The translations under genes and the position numbers were made by a program. From NCBI RefSeq assembly GCF_026967985.1, contig NZ_JAPVBJ010000006.1, positions 186,001-250,000 on the forward strand: a DNA stretch of 64,000 nucleotides, written 5' to 3'. This document shows, one piece after another, positions 1 to 6,927 of the stretch; positions within the stretch are counted from its first letter, which is position 1, and each line of letters starts with the position of its first letter. The stretch comes from Modestobacter sp. VKM Ac-2984. Its GTDB lineage: Bacteria > Actinomycetota > Actinomycetes > Mycobacteriales > Geodermatophilaceae. Below the pieces are notes generated by a model. It was not told where the DNA came from and searched no databases. It was given only the letters and a program-made list of their open reading frames with translations.

Positions 1-163
1 TCGCCAAGGTCGCGGGGAGAAGGACCTGGGCCATCGCGAAGGTCTCCATCACGCCCACCTCCTCGTATGCACCCAGTGCCTCGACGAGCATGTCGCGATC
101 GTCCGCGAGGATCGCCCGATAGGTGTCCCGGAGGGCGTTCTCGACTGCGGCGTTCAGTCCCAC
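1..163 (-). CDS. Partial hypothetical protein downstream of the toxin cluster
   Basis: This is the first 54 codons of a minus-strand gene that runs out of the window. I place the start at GTG (161-163) because AGGAAAGG-like bases lie just upstream and the ATG at 180 meets a stop after eight codons. The visible product begins MGLNAAVENALRDTYRAI and is predicted to be helical, with no signal peptide or membrane segment. It follows the 217-residue effector-like gene after a 75-base gap on the same strand, so it may belong to the same transcript. I do not recognise the family, and the C-terminus is not visible. Confidence 0.5.
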   Translation of the reverse strand, partial: MGLNAAVENALRDTYRAILADDRDMLVEALGAYEEVGVMETFAMAQVLLPATLA

Positions 164-238
164 GCCATCAACCTTTCCATGTGGCCAGGCGGAATTGCGT
201 CCGCCGCGGTGTGTGTCCGGATCCGTTCCCCACACGGG

Positions 239-892
239 TCATTGTCCAGACTGCGGTTCGCCGTAGACACCTATCCAGTGCTCGATGTGCGCCCCGGCCT
301 CGGCCCGGAGCTTCCGGACTTCTTCCTTCGCATCCTTGTCCAGCCGGGCACGGGGCGCCACGTAGTAGAGCGCCAGGTGGCATACAGCCATCCAGAAGGT
401 GAGCCCAGGACTGGCGTCCACGCCCGTCAGCGCGTTGAGGACCTCACTGATCGCATCTCCAAGGTGCGGCAGGGTCTCGGCGATCGTCATCGCGAGCTCC
501 GTGCTCAACTCAGCTGCTCGCGCGTCGTCGTCGTCTGTTTCGGCTTCGCGCGTGACCGGCGAGCCGGTGGAGGGAATGCTCCCGGGCGCATCGGTGTCCA
601 CGGACGTGGTTCCGGCCGATGAGATCACCAAAACGTAGTCACCAATCGCAACGATCGCCTTATGGACGTCGCGCTGGGCCTGGCGGGCTTCCTTCTGAGC
701 CCCCTCGAGAAGCTCGACGACCCGGCGCGTCCGGTCCGTCGAGGATCCCGACAAGGTTGCCGTGGCCGCAGCGATTGCTGGCTTGAGACGCAGCTCCGCC
801 TCGTTCAGCTCTGTGCGCAGCTTCGTCAGGCGCTTCTGCGGGGTACGGAGCTGCTTGACGAGCTCGTCGACACCGATCGTCACGTCCGTCAT
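239..892 (-). CDS. Effector-like protein with N-terminal helical-hairpin module and unknown C-terminal domain
   Basis: 217 residues. Residues about 9-95 form the same ungapped helical hairpin found in the neighbouring toxin and in two tiny proteins across the divergent promoter region: heptad-like first helix, turn TLSGSSTD, second helix, then a tyrosine (GDYV). A low-complexity acidic linker follows (about 96-135), then a helical C-terminal region (about 140-217) containing GLTFWMAVCHLALYYVAP, which I cannot assign. The layout of targeting hairpin, linker and variable C-terminus is that of an exported effector or its partner. It could equally be a structural component. There is no classical signal peptide. 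The start ATG at 892 gives the N-terminal register shared with the other family members. Confidence 0.6.
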   Translation of the reverse strand: MTDVTIGVDELVKQLRTPQKRLTKLRTELNEAELRLKPAIAAATATLSGSSTDRTRRVVELLEGAQKEARQAQRDVHKAIVAIGDYVLVISSAGTTSVDTDAPGSIPSTGSPVTREAETDDDDARAAELSTELAMTIAETLPHLGDAISEVLNALTGVDASPGLTFWMAVCHLALYYVAPRARLDKDAKEEVRKLRAEAGAHIEHWIGVYGEPQSGQ

Positions 893-1083
893 CCGCCGCG
901 CTCGTTCGGCCGCGCGGCCGATGACGTGGTGGGGGCTGCTGGGGCGCCCGGATGGTATAGCGGGAACATGCTCACTGCCTCCGGCGCGGACATCGACTAG
1001 CGGAAAGGCCCCCGGGGAGTTCGCAGGGACGTATAACCCTCATCGTCAGGAATGAGACTGAGCTTGAACGCGGGCGGGACCGT

Positions 1084-1389
1084 TCATCGAGCTGCCAACC
1101 GTCCCGAGGAGCCGTAGACGGCGGTCCAGTTCGCGTCGTCGAATATGGCGTCGCGTGCTGCGTCGTAGCGGATGAAGGGCGGGATGACGAAATGGGACTG
1201 CACGTAGTCCCAGTCGATCCGCTGGTCGAGTACGGCGATGTACCCCTCCGGACTAGGCCCGAAAGGAGTGTTCGGCTGCCCAGGCCTCGTCAGGTTCGCC
1301 CCACGCCTGAGCAGCGTGGCGACCAGCGGCTCCAGCGGGGCATACGGCTCGCCACCCGCTGCTGGCGGGAGCGTGGCACGGTCGTTCAT
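1084..1389 (-). CDS. Probable immunity protein for the adjacent TNT-like toxin
   Basis: 101 residues, soluble, no signal peptide. The start ATG (1387-1389) has a strong ribosome site (GGAGGAACC) lying inside the last codons of the toxin gene, and its ATG overlaps the toxin stop as ATGA, so the two are translationally coupled. Such a small cytosolic partner directly 3' of a polymorphic toxin is the usual position of an immunity gene. I do not recognise a named immunity family; the segment PEGYIAVLDQRIDWDYVQSH is distinctive and may help a search. The immunity role is inferred from position only. Confidence 0.55.
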   Translation of the reverse strand: MNDRATLPPAAGGEPYAPLEPLVATLLRRGANLTRPGQPNTPFGPSPEGYIAVLDQRIDWDYVQSHFVIPPFIRYDAARDAIFDDANWTAVYGSSGRLAAR

Positions 1390-2207
1390 GGTTCCTCCGG
1401 TGCAGGTGAGTGACGACCGCCGCTCGGGATGCTCGCTTCGATGTCGTCCAGGGGGAGGTGGTGGACTTTCCGGATGTAGCCGGAGGCCTCGAGATCGGTC
1501 AGCGTCTTCGGGAGGAATCGCTGCGAGAACCCGCCGTCGCCGAATTGTATGTTGGCGCGGGCGACTGATTCGGCCCATGGCAGGGGCTTCACGACTTCGT
1601 ACCCCTGGAGTCCTCCGCCGCGGTAGCGGTGGTGGCCGTCAGGACCCTCGCGGGGCCCGACTTGCACACCTTCGTAATAGCGCCTGGCACTACCGTCGGC
1701 CTTCGAGACCTCCGCCTCGGGGACCACGAACCGGCCGGCGCCTGGTTCTCCGACGAAGAAGCGGTCACCGACCTGCGCGACAGTGTCGGTCCACTCGTCC
1801 GCGTGGGGGTACAAGGGTCCCGACTGGAAGAGCCGGGCGCCGGCGGAGGGCGAGCCCTCGGTTACAAATTCGGAGAAGTCGTGCAGCGATACCGGACTGG
1901 CAGACGGCGCGCTTGGCACCCGCGCATCCTGAGCGGCGACGGACGTCACGTCGTCCAAGTACCGGCGAACGGCTGACGCGGCCGCATCGAGTCCGTCCTC
2001 GGCATGCCGCACCCGGTCAGCGGCCGTGGCGAAGGTGTCGATGGCCCTGCGTGCGTCGGAGCGAGACGAGCTGCCCAGCGTGGCGCGTGCGGCGTCCACG
2101 GCGGGCCCCAGTCGGAACTTGCCGTCGGTCAGGCGTGCGCGCAAGCCCTCGAATTCGCGTTCGAGGCGCTGGAGGCGGCGGGTGAGTGCGGCGACGGTGG
2201 TGGTCAC
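1386..2207 (-). CDS. Polymorphic toxin: helical-hairpin N-terminus plus TNT-like NAD-glycohydrolase C-terminus
   Basis: 273 residues from GTG 2207, chosen because this start aligns MTTTVAALTRRL with the N-termini of the other hairpin proteins; an in-frame ATG at 2249 is an alternative. Residues about 6-90 are the shared hairpin with turn ATLGSSSRS and terminal RRYLDDV. The C-terminal 150 residues contain DRFF, GRFVVPEAEV, HRYRGG, GYEVVKPLP, FGDGGFSQRF and SGYIRKV. These follow in order the pattern I associate with the tuberculosis necrotizing toxin (TNT) domain (DRFG, FLSP, YEVxKPLP, WFGQPGGGTQ). TNT enzymes hydrolyse NAD+. The central GQPGGG is altered to GDGGF, so activity is not assured. 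The family call is by eye. The gene overlaps its putative immunity gene by 4 bases. Confidence 0.6.
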   Translation of the reverse strand: MTTTVAALTRRLQRLEREFEGLRARLTDGKFRLGPAVDAARATLGSSSRSDARRAIDTFATAADRVRHAEDGLDAAASAVRRYLDDVTSVAAQDARVPSAPSASPVSLHDFSEFVTEGSPSAGARLFQSGPLYPHADEWTDTVAQVGDRFFVGEPGAGRFVVPEAEVSKADGSARRYYEGVQVGPREGPDGHHRYRGGGLQGYEVVKPLPWAESVARANIQFGDGGFSQRFLPKTLTDLEASGYIRKVHHLPLDDIEASIPSGGRHSPAPEEP

Positions 2208-2415
2208 GCCGCCCTGGACCCGAATACGGCGAGCGACGTCACGCCACATTCACGGGACGCCGAGAACCCACTGTTGCGCAGTGTCGTGCGCCGCGAATGC
2301 GCCACGTCCCCGTCCCTCCGATTGACGACTCAAGGTGTCACCGCGGCTGCCGATGAAGCTATTGCCGGGCGCACACAGAGCATCGTCCGGGCGGCACCAA
2401 TGTTGAGGGGAACCC

Positions 2416-2673
2416 ATGTCAGTCGCACAGCTCAAGCAGGCCGTCAACGCGGTCGCGAAGGAAGCCCGCACGCTGGGGGAGACGCTGAACCAGTTCCACA
2501 AGGCCAACCGCGCCAGCCTCAGTGACGCCAAGGCAGCGCTCAACGGCACCGGGCAGAACGTGGCGACCGACGTGGCCGCGGCACTGGACGAGGCCAGCGA
2601 GAAGATTAAGAGCGCGCGGGACGCCCTGGCCGAGGCCGAGCGCGCCGCCAAGGACTACGCGGCGAAGTTGTAG
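2416..2673 (+). CDS. Tiny helical-hairpin protein, WXG100-like in size, first gene of the export operon
   Basis: 85 residues, alanine- and lysine-rich, predicted to form two antiparallel helices around the turn ALNGTGQN and to end KDYAAKL. Size and shape match ESAT-6/WXG100 secretion substrates of type VII systems, but the WxG motif is absent; the central L-x-G-(S/T) turn and the C-terminal tyrosine are the conserved points. It aligns without gaps to its downstream neighbour and to the N-termini of the toxin and the 217-residue protein. The ribosome site GAGGGGAAC precedes the ATG. It lies first in an operon with an FtsK/SpoIIIE-type ATPase, consistent with a small exported or scaffold protein. 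Function is inferred. Confidence 0.75.
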   Translation: MSVAQLKQAVNAVAKEARTLGETLNQFHKANRASLSDAKAALNGTGQNVATDVAAALDEASEKIKSARDALAEAERAAKDYAAKL

Positions 2674-2727
2674 CCGCGCTCCTCTTCATCCACTCGTTCC
2701 ATCACACACACAAGGCGGTAGTCGGAC

Positions 2728-2991
2728 ATGACGCAGACTGCGGGTGACCTGAAGAAGGCCATCGGAGACGTTGCGCAGAAGATGGGCAAGCTGAGCACCG
2801 GCATGGGCGGGGCGCAGGCGAAGTTCCAGACAGTGGTCAGGCAGGCCGAGTCGGTGCTGGGTGGGTCCTCCACGGGGGTCTCCGGGAAGGTCGCTGAGTC
2901 GGTCAAAAGGGCGCAGAAGGCGGTCACCGAGGCGGCCGAGTCCGTGCGCAAGGCCGAGCAGAAGTCTCGCGCCTACAGCCAGAGCGTCTGA
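2728..2991 (+). CDS. Second tiny helical-hairpin protein of the export operon
   Basis: 87 residues, with the same fold plan as the gene 54 bases upstream: helix, turn VLGGSSTG, helix, terminal SRAYSQSV. Tandem pairs of tiny helical proteins that may heterodimerise are the signature arrangement of EsxA/EsxB-type substrates, although no WxG motif is present here. Lys, Ala and Gln content is high and there is no signal peptide or membrane segment. The start ATG has AAGGCGG upstream. The membrane-protein gene follows after 14 bases, so both tiny genes appear co-transcribed with the export machinery. Confidence 0.75.
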   Translation: MTQTAGDLKKAIGDVAQKMGKLSTGMGGAQAKFQTVVRQAESVLGGSSTGVSGKVAESVKRAQKAVTEAAESVRKAEQKSRAYSQSV

Positions 2992-3005
2992 GCGGTCCCG
3001 GAGTC

Positions 3006-3725
3006 ATGTCCAGCGCGCAGATCAACCGTCTCCTGCTCATGGTCGGCGTCCCGATCATGTACATCGTCGTCTTCCTGTGGTTCGGATTCACCGCGTTGTG
3101 GGGCATGTTCGTCGTCCTAGCGCTGGTCGGCTCCGGCGTTCTGCTCTTCCTCCGCTACCGTCCGCCGGCGCGGACGTCGGTCACCCTCCGCGGCGTCGAC
3201 CAGGCGTACGCGCTGGCCACGACGGTGCACGCGCTCCAGGTGCTCGACGACGACCGGTTCGGTTTCCCGTCGGGCAGCTTCATCGTCGGTGACGGAACGG
3301 AGCCGGGGTCTCTCCTGGCCAAGGAGTACGTGCCCCCGGCCCGCGGGTTCAGGACCTTCATGGCTCTCATCTCGCTGCCCTGGCGCCTGACCGCCCCGGT
3401 CACCCGCTTGCTCGTGCGGATCGGCGGGGACGCGGCCGGCTGGGTGCTGATCGCAGCCCAGATCCTCCGCCTCTGGGTCGCGCTGATGATCGCGTCCTTC
3501 ATGCTCGTCCCCATCGTGCTGGCTTCGGTGTTGGAGATCATCCTCAAGCCGTTGGTCGCCTCCGTGATCGCGGTGGAGAGCGAGGCCGTCGGCACCGACG
3601 TAACGCTCCATTTCGCCTTCCAGGGGCCGACCGCGATCGCGGTGCAGAGCCGGCTGTTGAGGTCTTTCGAGGCCGCGGCCCTTCCCGAGCGCTTCGCGCG
3701 CACGCTCACCAGCAGCGCGGCATGA
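3006..3725 (+). CDS. Integral membrane protein of the Hsp70/FtsK-type export operon
   Basis: 239 residues. Two hydrophobic helices at about residues 8-28 and 30-49 form an N-terminal hairpin. A soluble segment (about 52-140) with charged residues follows, then a long hydrophobic stretch (about 142-185) that could be one or two further membrane passes. The tail (186-239) is soluble. I recognise no named domain. As the companion ATPase has no membrane helix of its own, this protein and the last gene of the operon are the natural candidates for the membrane part of a translocation complex. The ATG is preceded by GGAG, and the stop overlaps the next start by 4 bases. Confidence 0.7.
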   Translation: MSSAQINRLLLMVGVPIMYIVVFLWFGFTALWGMFVVLALVGSGVLLFLRYRPPARTSVTLRGVDQAYALATTVHALQVLDDDRFGFPSGSFIVGDGTEPGSLLAKEYVPPARGFRTFMALISLPWRLTAPVTRLLVRIGGDAAGWVLIAAQILRLWVALMIASFMLVPIVLASVLEIILKPLVASVIAVESEAVGTDVTLHFAFQGPTAIAVQSRLLRSFEAAALPERFARTLTSSAA

Positions 3726-4189
3726 CCGACGGGCAGCCAGCCCTGACCGACATCGCAGCCGACATCTCCGGGCTCAAGGCCGACGTCGACTCCATCCTCC
3801 CGAGCCTCGTGACGGCACTGAAGCGGGACCGGGCGTTCGACGAGGTCCAGGCGCAGCTGCGGTCCGCACAGCGGGTCGCCGAGGCCTGGCGCGAATGGCC
3901 TCTGGTCCTGACCGTGCACGAAGCGGTCCTGCACCTGAGGCGGCTGGATGACGACGGCCACCGCTGGCTCGAAGAGCACCTCCTCCAGGGCCTCGCAGGC
4001 TCCGGGGTGGAGGAGTTCGGTTTCCCGGGCGAAGAGGTCGCGTTGGACCACGTCGAGGTCGTCGCGGCCACGGGCACCGGCCCCCGCCCGGTCGTCGTGG
4101 AGACCCATCGCCCGGGCCTGCGCATCGCCCACGCACCACTTCGCAAGCCGATCGTGACCATCGACAGAAGAGACGAGAGCTCCGCATGA
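3722..4189 (+). CDS. Divergent GrpE-like nucleotide exchange factor
   Basis: 155 residues. A helical N-terminal part (1-80) is followed by a compact domain whose order of motifs resembles the GrpE beta domain: GVEEFGFPGEEV, then HVEVVAATGTG, then VVVETHRPGLRI, then LRKPIVTI. These match GrpE positions GVExID-GExFDP, H-EAV, V-EVLRKGYRL and LRPA-V-V. GrpE proteins release ADP from Hsp70. The very next gene is an Hsp70 and the two overlap by 4 bases (ATGA), which strongly supports the pairing. It is shorter in the N-terminal helix than housekeeping GrpE. The assignment is by eye; a profile search would settle it. Confidence 0.6.
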   Translation: MTDGQPALTDIAADISGLKADVDSILPSLVTALKRDRAFDEVQAQLRSAQRVAEAWREWPLVLTVHEAVLHLRRLDDDGHRWLEEHLLQGLAGSGVEEFGFPGEEVALDHVEVVAATGTGPRPVVVETHRPGLRIAHAPLRKPIVTIDRRDESSA

Positions 4190-5721
4190 CAGTCATTGGC
4201 ATCGACCTGGGGACGACGAACTCCGTCGTGGCCGTGACCGACAGCAACGGCGTCACCACCACGATCGCCGCCCGGGACGGGGCGCGGATCGTCCCGTCGG
4301 TCATCCACTTCCCCGCAGGCGGCGACATCGTCGTCGGGGACCGGGCCAAGTCCATGGCCGCAGTGGAGCCCGAGCGTGTGGCATCGCTGTTCAAGCGCGG
4401 GATGGGCGCGAACACCTTCCTGGCTAACGGCGACGACTTCGCCGTCGACGGCAAGGTGTGGCGACCGGAGGAGCTCTCCAGCCTGGTCCTCAAGAAGCTG
4501 AAGCAGATCGCTGAGGAGCACCTCGGGGGGAGCGTCCACCGGGCAGTCGTCACCGTGCCGGCCTACTTCGGGGAATCCGAGCGCTCCGCGACCCGGGACG
4601 CCGCCGAGCTGGCCGGTCTTCAGGTGGTGCGGATCCTGAACGAGCCGACCGCTGCTGCGATCGTGCACGGGCTCGACAGCCGTGCACGCGGTGCCAACGT
4701 CCTGGTGTTCGACCTGGGCGGCGGCACGTTCGACGTCACCATCATGCGGGTGGAGGACAACGCCGACATGATGGTGCTCGCCACCGGCGGCGACCGGAAG
4801 CTGGGGGGTGCGGACTTCGACGCGATCATCATCGAGCTGATGGCCGAGCACGCCCGCAAGGAAGCGGGGATCGACATCCTGAGCGAGGCCTGGATGATCC
4901 AGGACGCTCGCGACAAGGCCGAGGACATGAAGAAGGAGCTCTCGTCCGCCGAGACCTCCACCCGGACGCTGTCCACCGGCGCCCGTCCGCTCCCCTTCAC
5001 CCTGAGTCGTGCGGAGTTCGAAGCCGCGATCGGCGACGCCCTGAGCGACGTGAGCGACACCGTGGAGGTGACGCTCGAGGAGTCCGGCATCGCCGCAGGT
5101 GACATCGACACCGTCCTCATGGTCGGCGGCTCGTCCCGCATCCCGGCGTTCCAGAAGGTCCTGACCTCCCTGATCGGGCGGGAGCCGGAATTCTCCAAGA
5201 ACCTCGACGAGGACGTGGCCCGTGGGGCCGCGGTGCTCGCGACGAAGCTCAGCGGGAACGCCGACCCCCGGTCGGAGCTCGCGACGATGTCGATCCCGCA
5301 GGACATCGCGTCCCACGGGCTCGGCATGACCACGGTGCGCGACGCCCGCGGCATGGAGGAGATGAACTCGATCATCATCCCGTCCGGGCACGCCGTGCCC
5401 GCTTCCGGCTCCGGCGTCTTCTGCACCGTGGAGGATGGCCAGACCGGTATTTGGGTCCGCATCAACGAGGGCGACGAGGAGAGCCTCGACTTCGTGCGGC
5501 AGATCGGCGAGGGCCACGCCCGGTTCGGCCGGCCGGTCCCGGCGGGCTACCCGATGCGGGTGGAGCTGTCCTACACGGCCGACCAGATCGTCAGGCTCCT
5601 CGCCTACGACGGCGAGTCCGGAAACCTCATCGGTGAAGTCACCGTGGAGCGCGAGGGTGCCCTCTCTTCGGTGCAGAAGCGCGACGCGATGGCTGCCATC
5701 GCTGAGCTGGGAGTGCAGTGA
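4186..5721 (+). CDS. Hsp70-family chaperone lacking the C-terminal lid
   Basis: 511 residues. The actin-like ATPase domain is intact: phosphate-1 motif GIDLGTTNS at the N-terminus, VTVPAYF, LNEPTAAAI, phosphate-2 FDLGGGTFDV, and the adenosine motif VMVGGSSRIP near residue 315. After about residue 370 only a short beta-rich substrate-binding part remains, and the alpha-helical lid and EEVD-like tail of DnaK (about 610-640 residues) are missing, as in short HscC-like Hsp70s. It sits between a GrpE-like gene and a J-like/repeat gene with overlapping stops and starts, so it appears to be a dedicated chaperone for this operon, plausibly keeping secretion clients export-competent. It is not the housekeeping dnaK. 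Confidence 0.9.
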   Translation: MTVIGIDLGTTNSVVAVTDSNGVTTTIAARDGARIVPSVIHFPAGGDIVVGDRAKSMAAVEPERVASLFKRGMGANTFLANGDDFAVDGKVWRPEELSSLVLKKLKQIAEEHLGGSVHRAVVTVPAYFGESERSATRDAAELAGLQVVRILNEPTAAAIVHGLDSRARGANVLVFDLGGGTFDVTIMRVEDNADMMVLATGGDRKLGGADFDAIIIELMAEHARKEAGIDILSEAWMIQDARDKAEDMKKELSSAETSTRTLSTGARPLPFTLSRAEFEAAIGDALSDVSDTVEVTLEESGIAAGDIDTVLMVGGSSRIPAFQKVLTSLIGREPEFSKNLDEDVARGAAVLATKLSGNADPRSELATMSIPQDIASHGLGMTTVRDARGMEEMNSIIIPSGHAVPASGSGVFCTVEDGQTGIWVRINEGDEESLDFVRQIGEGHARFGRPVPAGYPMRVELSYTADQIVRLLAYDGESGNLIGEVTVEREGALSSVQKRDAMAAIAELGVQ

Positions 5722-6923
5722 TGACCACACCAGAATGGGTGCTCGAAGCCGTTCCGCGGAGCACCTCCCGCCCTGACATCCTGGCCTACTTCGGTGTTCC
5801 GCCGGAGCCCGAGGCCGAGCTCGAGAGCAACATCAAGCGCAAGCGGCAGTTCTGGGGCAAGCGGGCCAACGGCCCCGGTGGCCGAGAGCTGGCCGAGCGC
5901 ATCAAGAAGGACATCCAGAACCTCTCGCTGGTCATCCTCAAGGGCAATGACGCCGACGACCTCGTCGTCACCGAGGACGGCCACTACACGATCGTCACCT
6001 TCGCCGAAACGGTCGAGGAGCTGTGCGAGCAGCTCGCGGACCTTCTGCGTCGTGGCGATGCCAACGGCGTTCAGACCGCGTGCCGTCGCGCGCTCGCCCG
6101 GTGGCCCGGCGACGCCGAGGTCGGTCTCGCCGTCGCACTGTCGCTGTCCGACCTCGTCGCGGACAACATCGCCGTGGAGGAGGACGGTCGCCGGATGGCG
6201 CTCGTGACGGCGCAAGAGGCCGTGCGGAGCCGTCCGCAGGACGCGCGCGCCTGGCTGGCGATGGCACGGTGCTCGCTGGCCTTCGACAGCCCGTCGGCGG
6301 TCCTGGCACTCGAGCCCCGCGTCGCGAGTGCGCTGGCCGCTACGCCAGCAGAGCTGCACGGGATCTTTGCGGCAGCTAGCTTCCGAACCGGAGACAAGGA
6401 TGCGGGCCTGATGCGGTTGGTCAACGCGGTCGCCGCGAGCAACGGTGACCCTGCCGTCCGCAGCGCGGCCACGGACACGGTCATCGCTGAGGTGCTTCTC
6501 CCGGCCCTGCCCCTCCGGTCCACGAAGGACGTGGCGGCGTTCGCCGAAGGCGCCGACATTGCGGCCTGGTGCGCCCAGGATGTTCCGGAGGCTGAGGCCG
6601 CCGTCCTGCCCTTCCGCGTTTGGTCGGTCACCGCTGCGAACCAGGTGTTCATCGGTGATCACGGGCTCAAAGCCCTCGTCGGCGTCCTGACCGGTTTCAG
6701 CGCGCTGCCGCTGTACAACCGCATGGCGTCGCGTCCCGGCTGGCGCGTCCTCCTGGACGGTCCGACGAACGCGCGCTCGTGGCCGGGGTGGTGCCATGTC
6801 GTCAGCGGTTCCGTGGTGCAGGAGTTGCATGCCCGCGCATCCGGGACATTCGACTGGCACGAGGCCGGGCAGGACTGGCCCGACCCGCAGGCCGTCCACG
6901 CGCAGATGATGACTCGCGGCTGA
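5721..6923 (+). CDS. Repeat protein with N-terminal J-like domain, probable Hsp70 partner
   Basis: 400 residues from ATG 5721, which overlaps the Hsp70 stop as TGATG; an adjacent GTG at 5718 is also possible. The first 55 residues (DILAYFGVPPEPEAELESNI, then KRKRQFWGKRAN, then a helix) match the order of a J domain: tyrosine-phe-gly-val start, acidic helix, lysine/arginine helix. The HPD tripeptide is replaced by GKR, so stimulation of Hsp70 ATPase is doubtful. Residues about 105-270 are an all-helical array rich in alanine and leucine, with TPR-like spacing. The C-terminus (300-400) is unassigned. It probably links clients or the membrane complex to the Hsp70. Confidence 0.55.
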   Translation: MTTPEWVLEAVPRSTSRPDILAYFGVPPEPEAELESNIKRKRQFWGKRANGPGGRELAERIKKDIQNLSLVILKGNDADDLVVTEDGHYTIVTFAETVEELCEQLADLLRRGDANGVQTACRRALARWPGDAEVGLAVALSLSDLVADNIAVEEDGRRMALVTAQEAVRSRPQDARAWLAMARCSLAFDSPSAVLALEPRVASALAATPAELHGIFAAASFRTGDKDAGLMRLVNAVAASNGDPAVRSAATDTVIAEVLLPALPLRSTKDVAAFAEGADIAAWCAQDVPEAEAAVLPFRVWSVTAANQVFIGDHGLKALVGVLTGFSALPLYNRMASRPGWRVLLDGPTNARSWPGWCHVVSGSVVQELHARASGTFDWHEAGQDWPDPQAVHAQMMTRG

Positions 6924-6927
6924 TTCG

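Noticed and set aside
893-1083. Promoter for the 217-residue effector-like gene (TATACC near 955 on the minus strand)
   Set aside because: No acceptable -35 element at the right distance, so support is too thin for a feature.
2416-2991. Classical ESX (type VII) EsxA/EsxB pair
   Set aside because: No WxG motif in either protein, and no EccB, EccD, EccE or mycosin genes in the operon, so I describe the proteins only as WXG100-like in size and shape.
4186-5721. Housekeeping dnaK operon (dnaK-grpE-dnaJ-hspR)
   Set aside because: The Hsp70 is about 100 residues too short and lacks the lid, the GrpE-like gene precedes it, the J-like protein has no HPD or zinc fingers, and no hspR-type gene is present.
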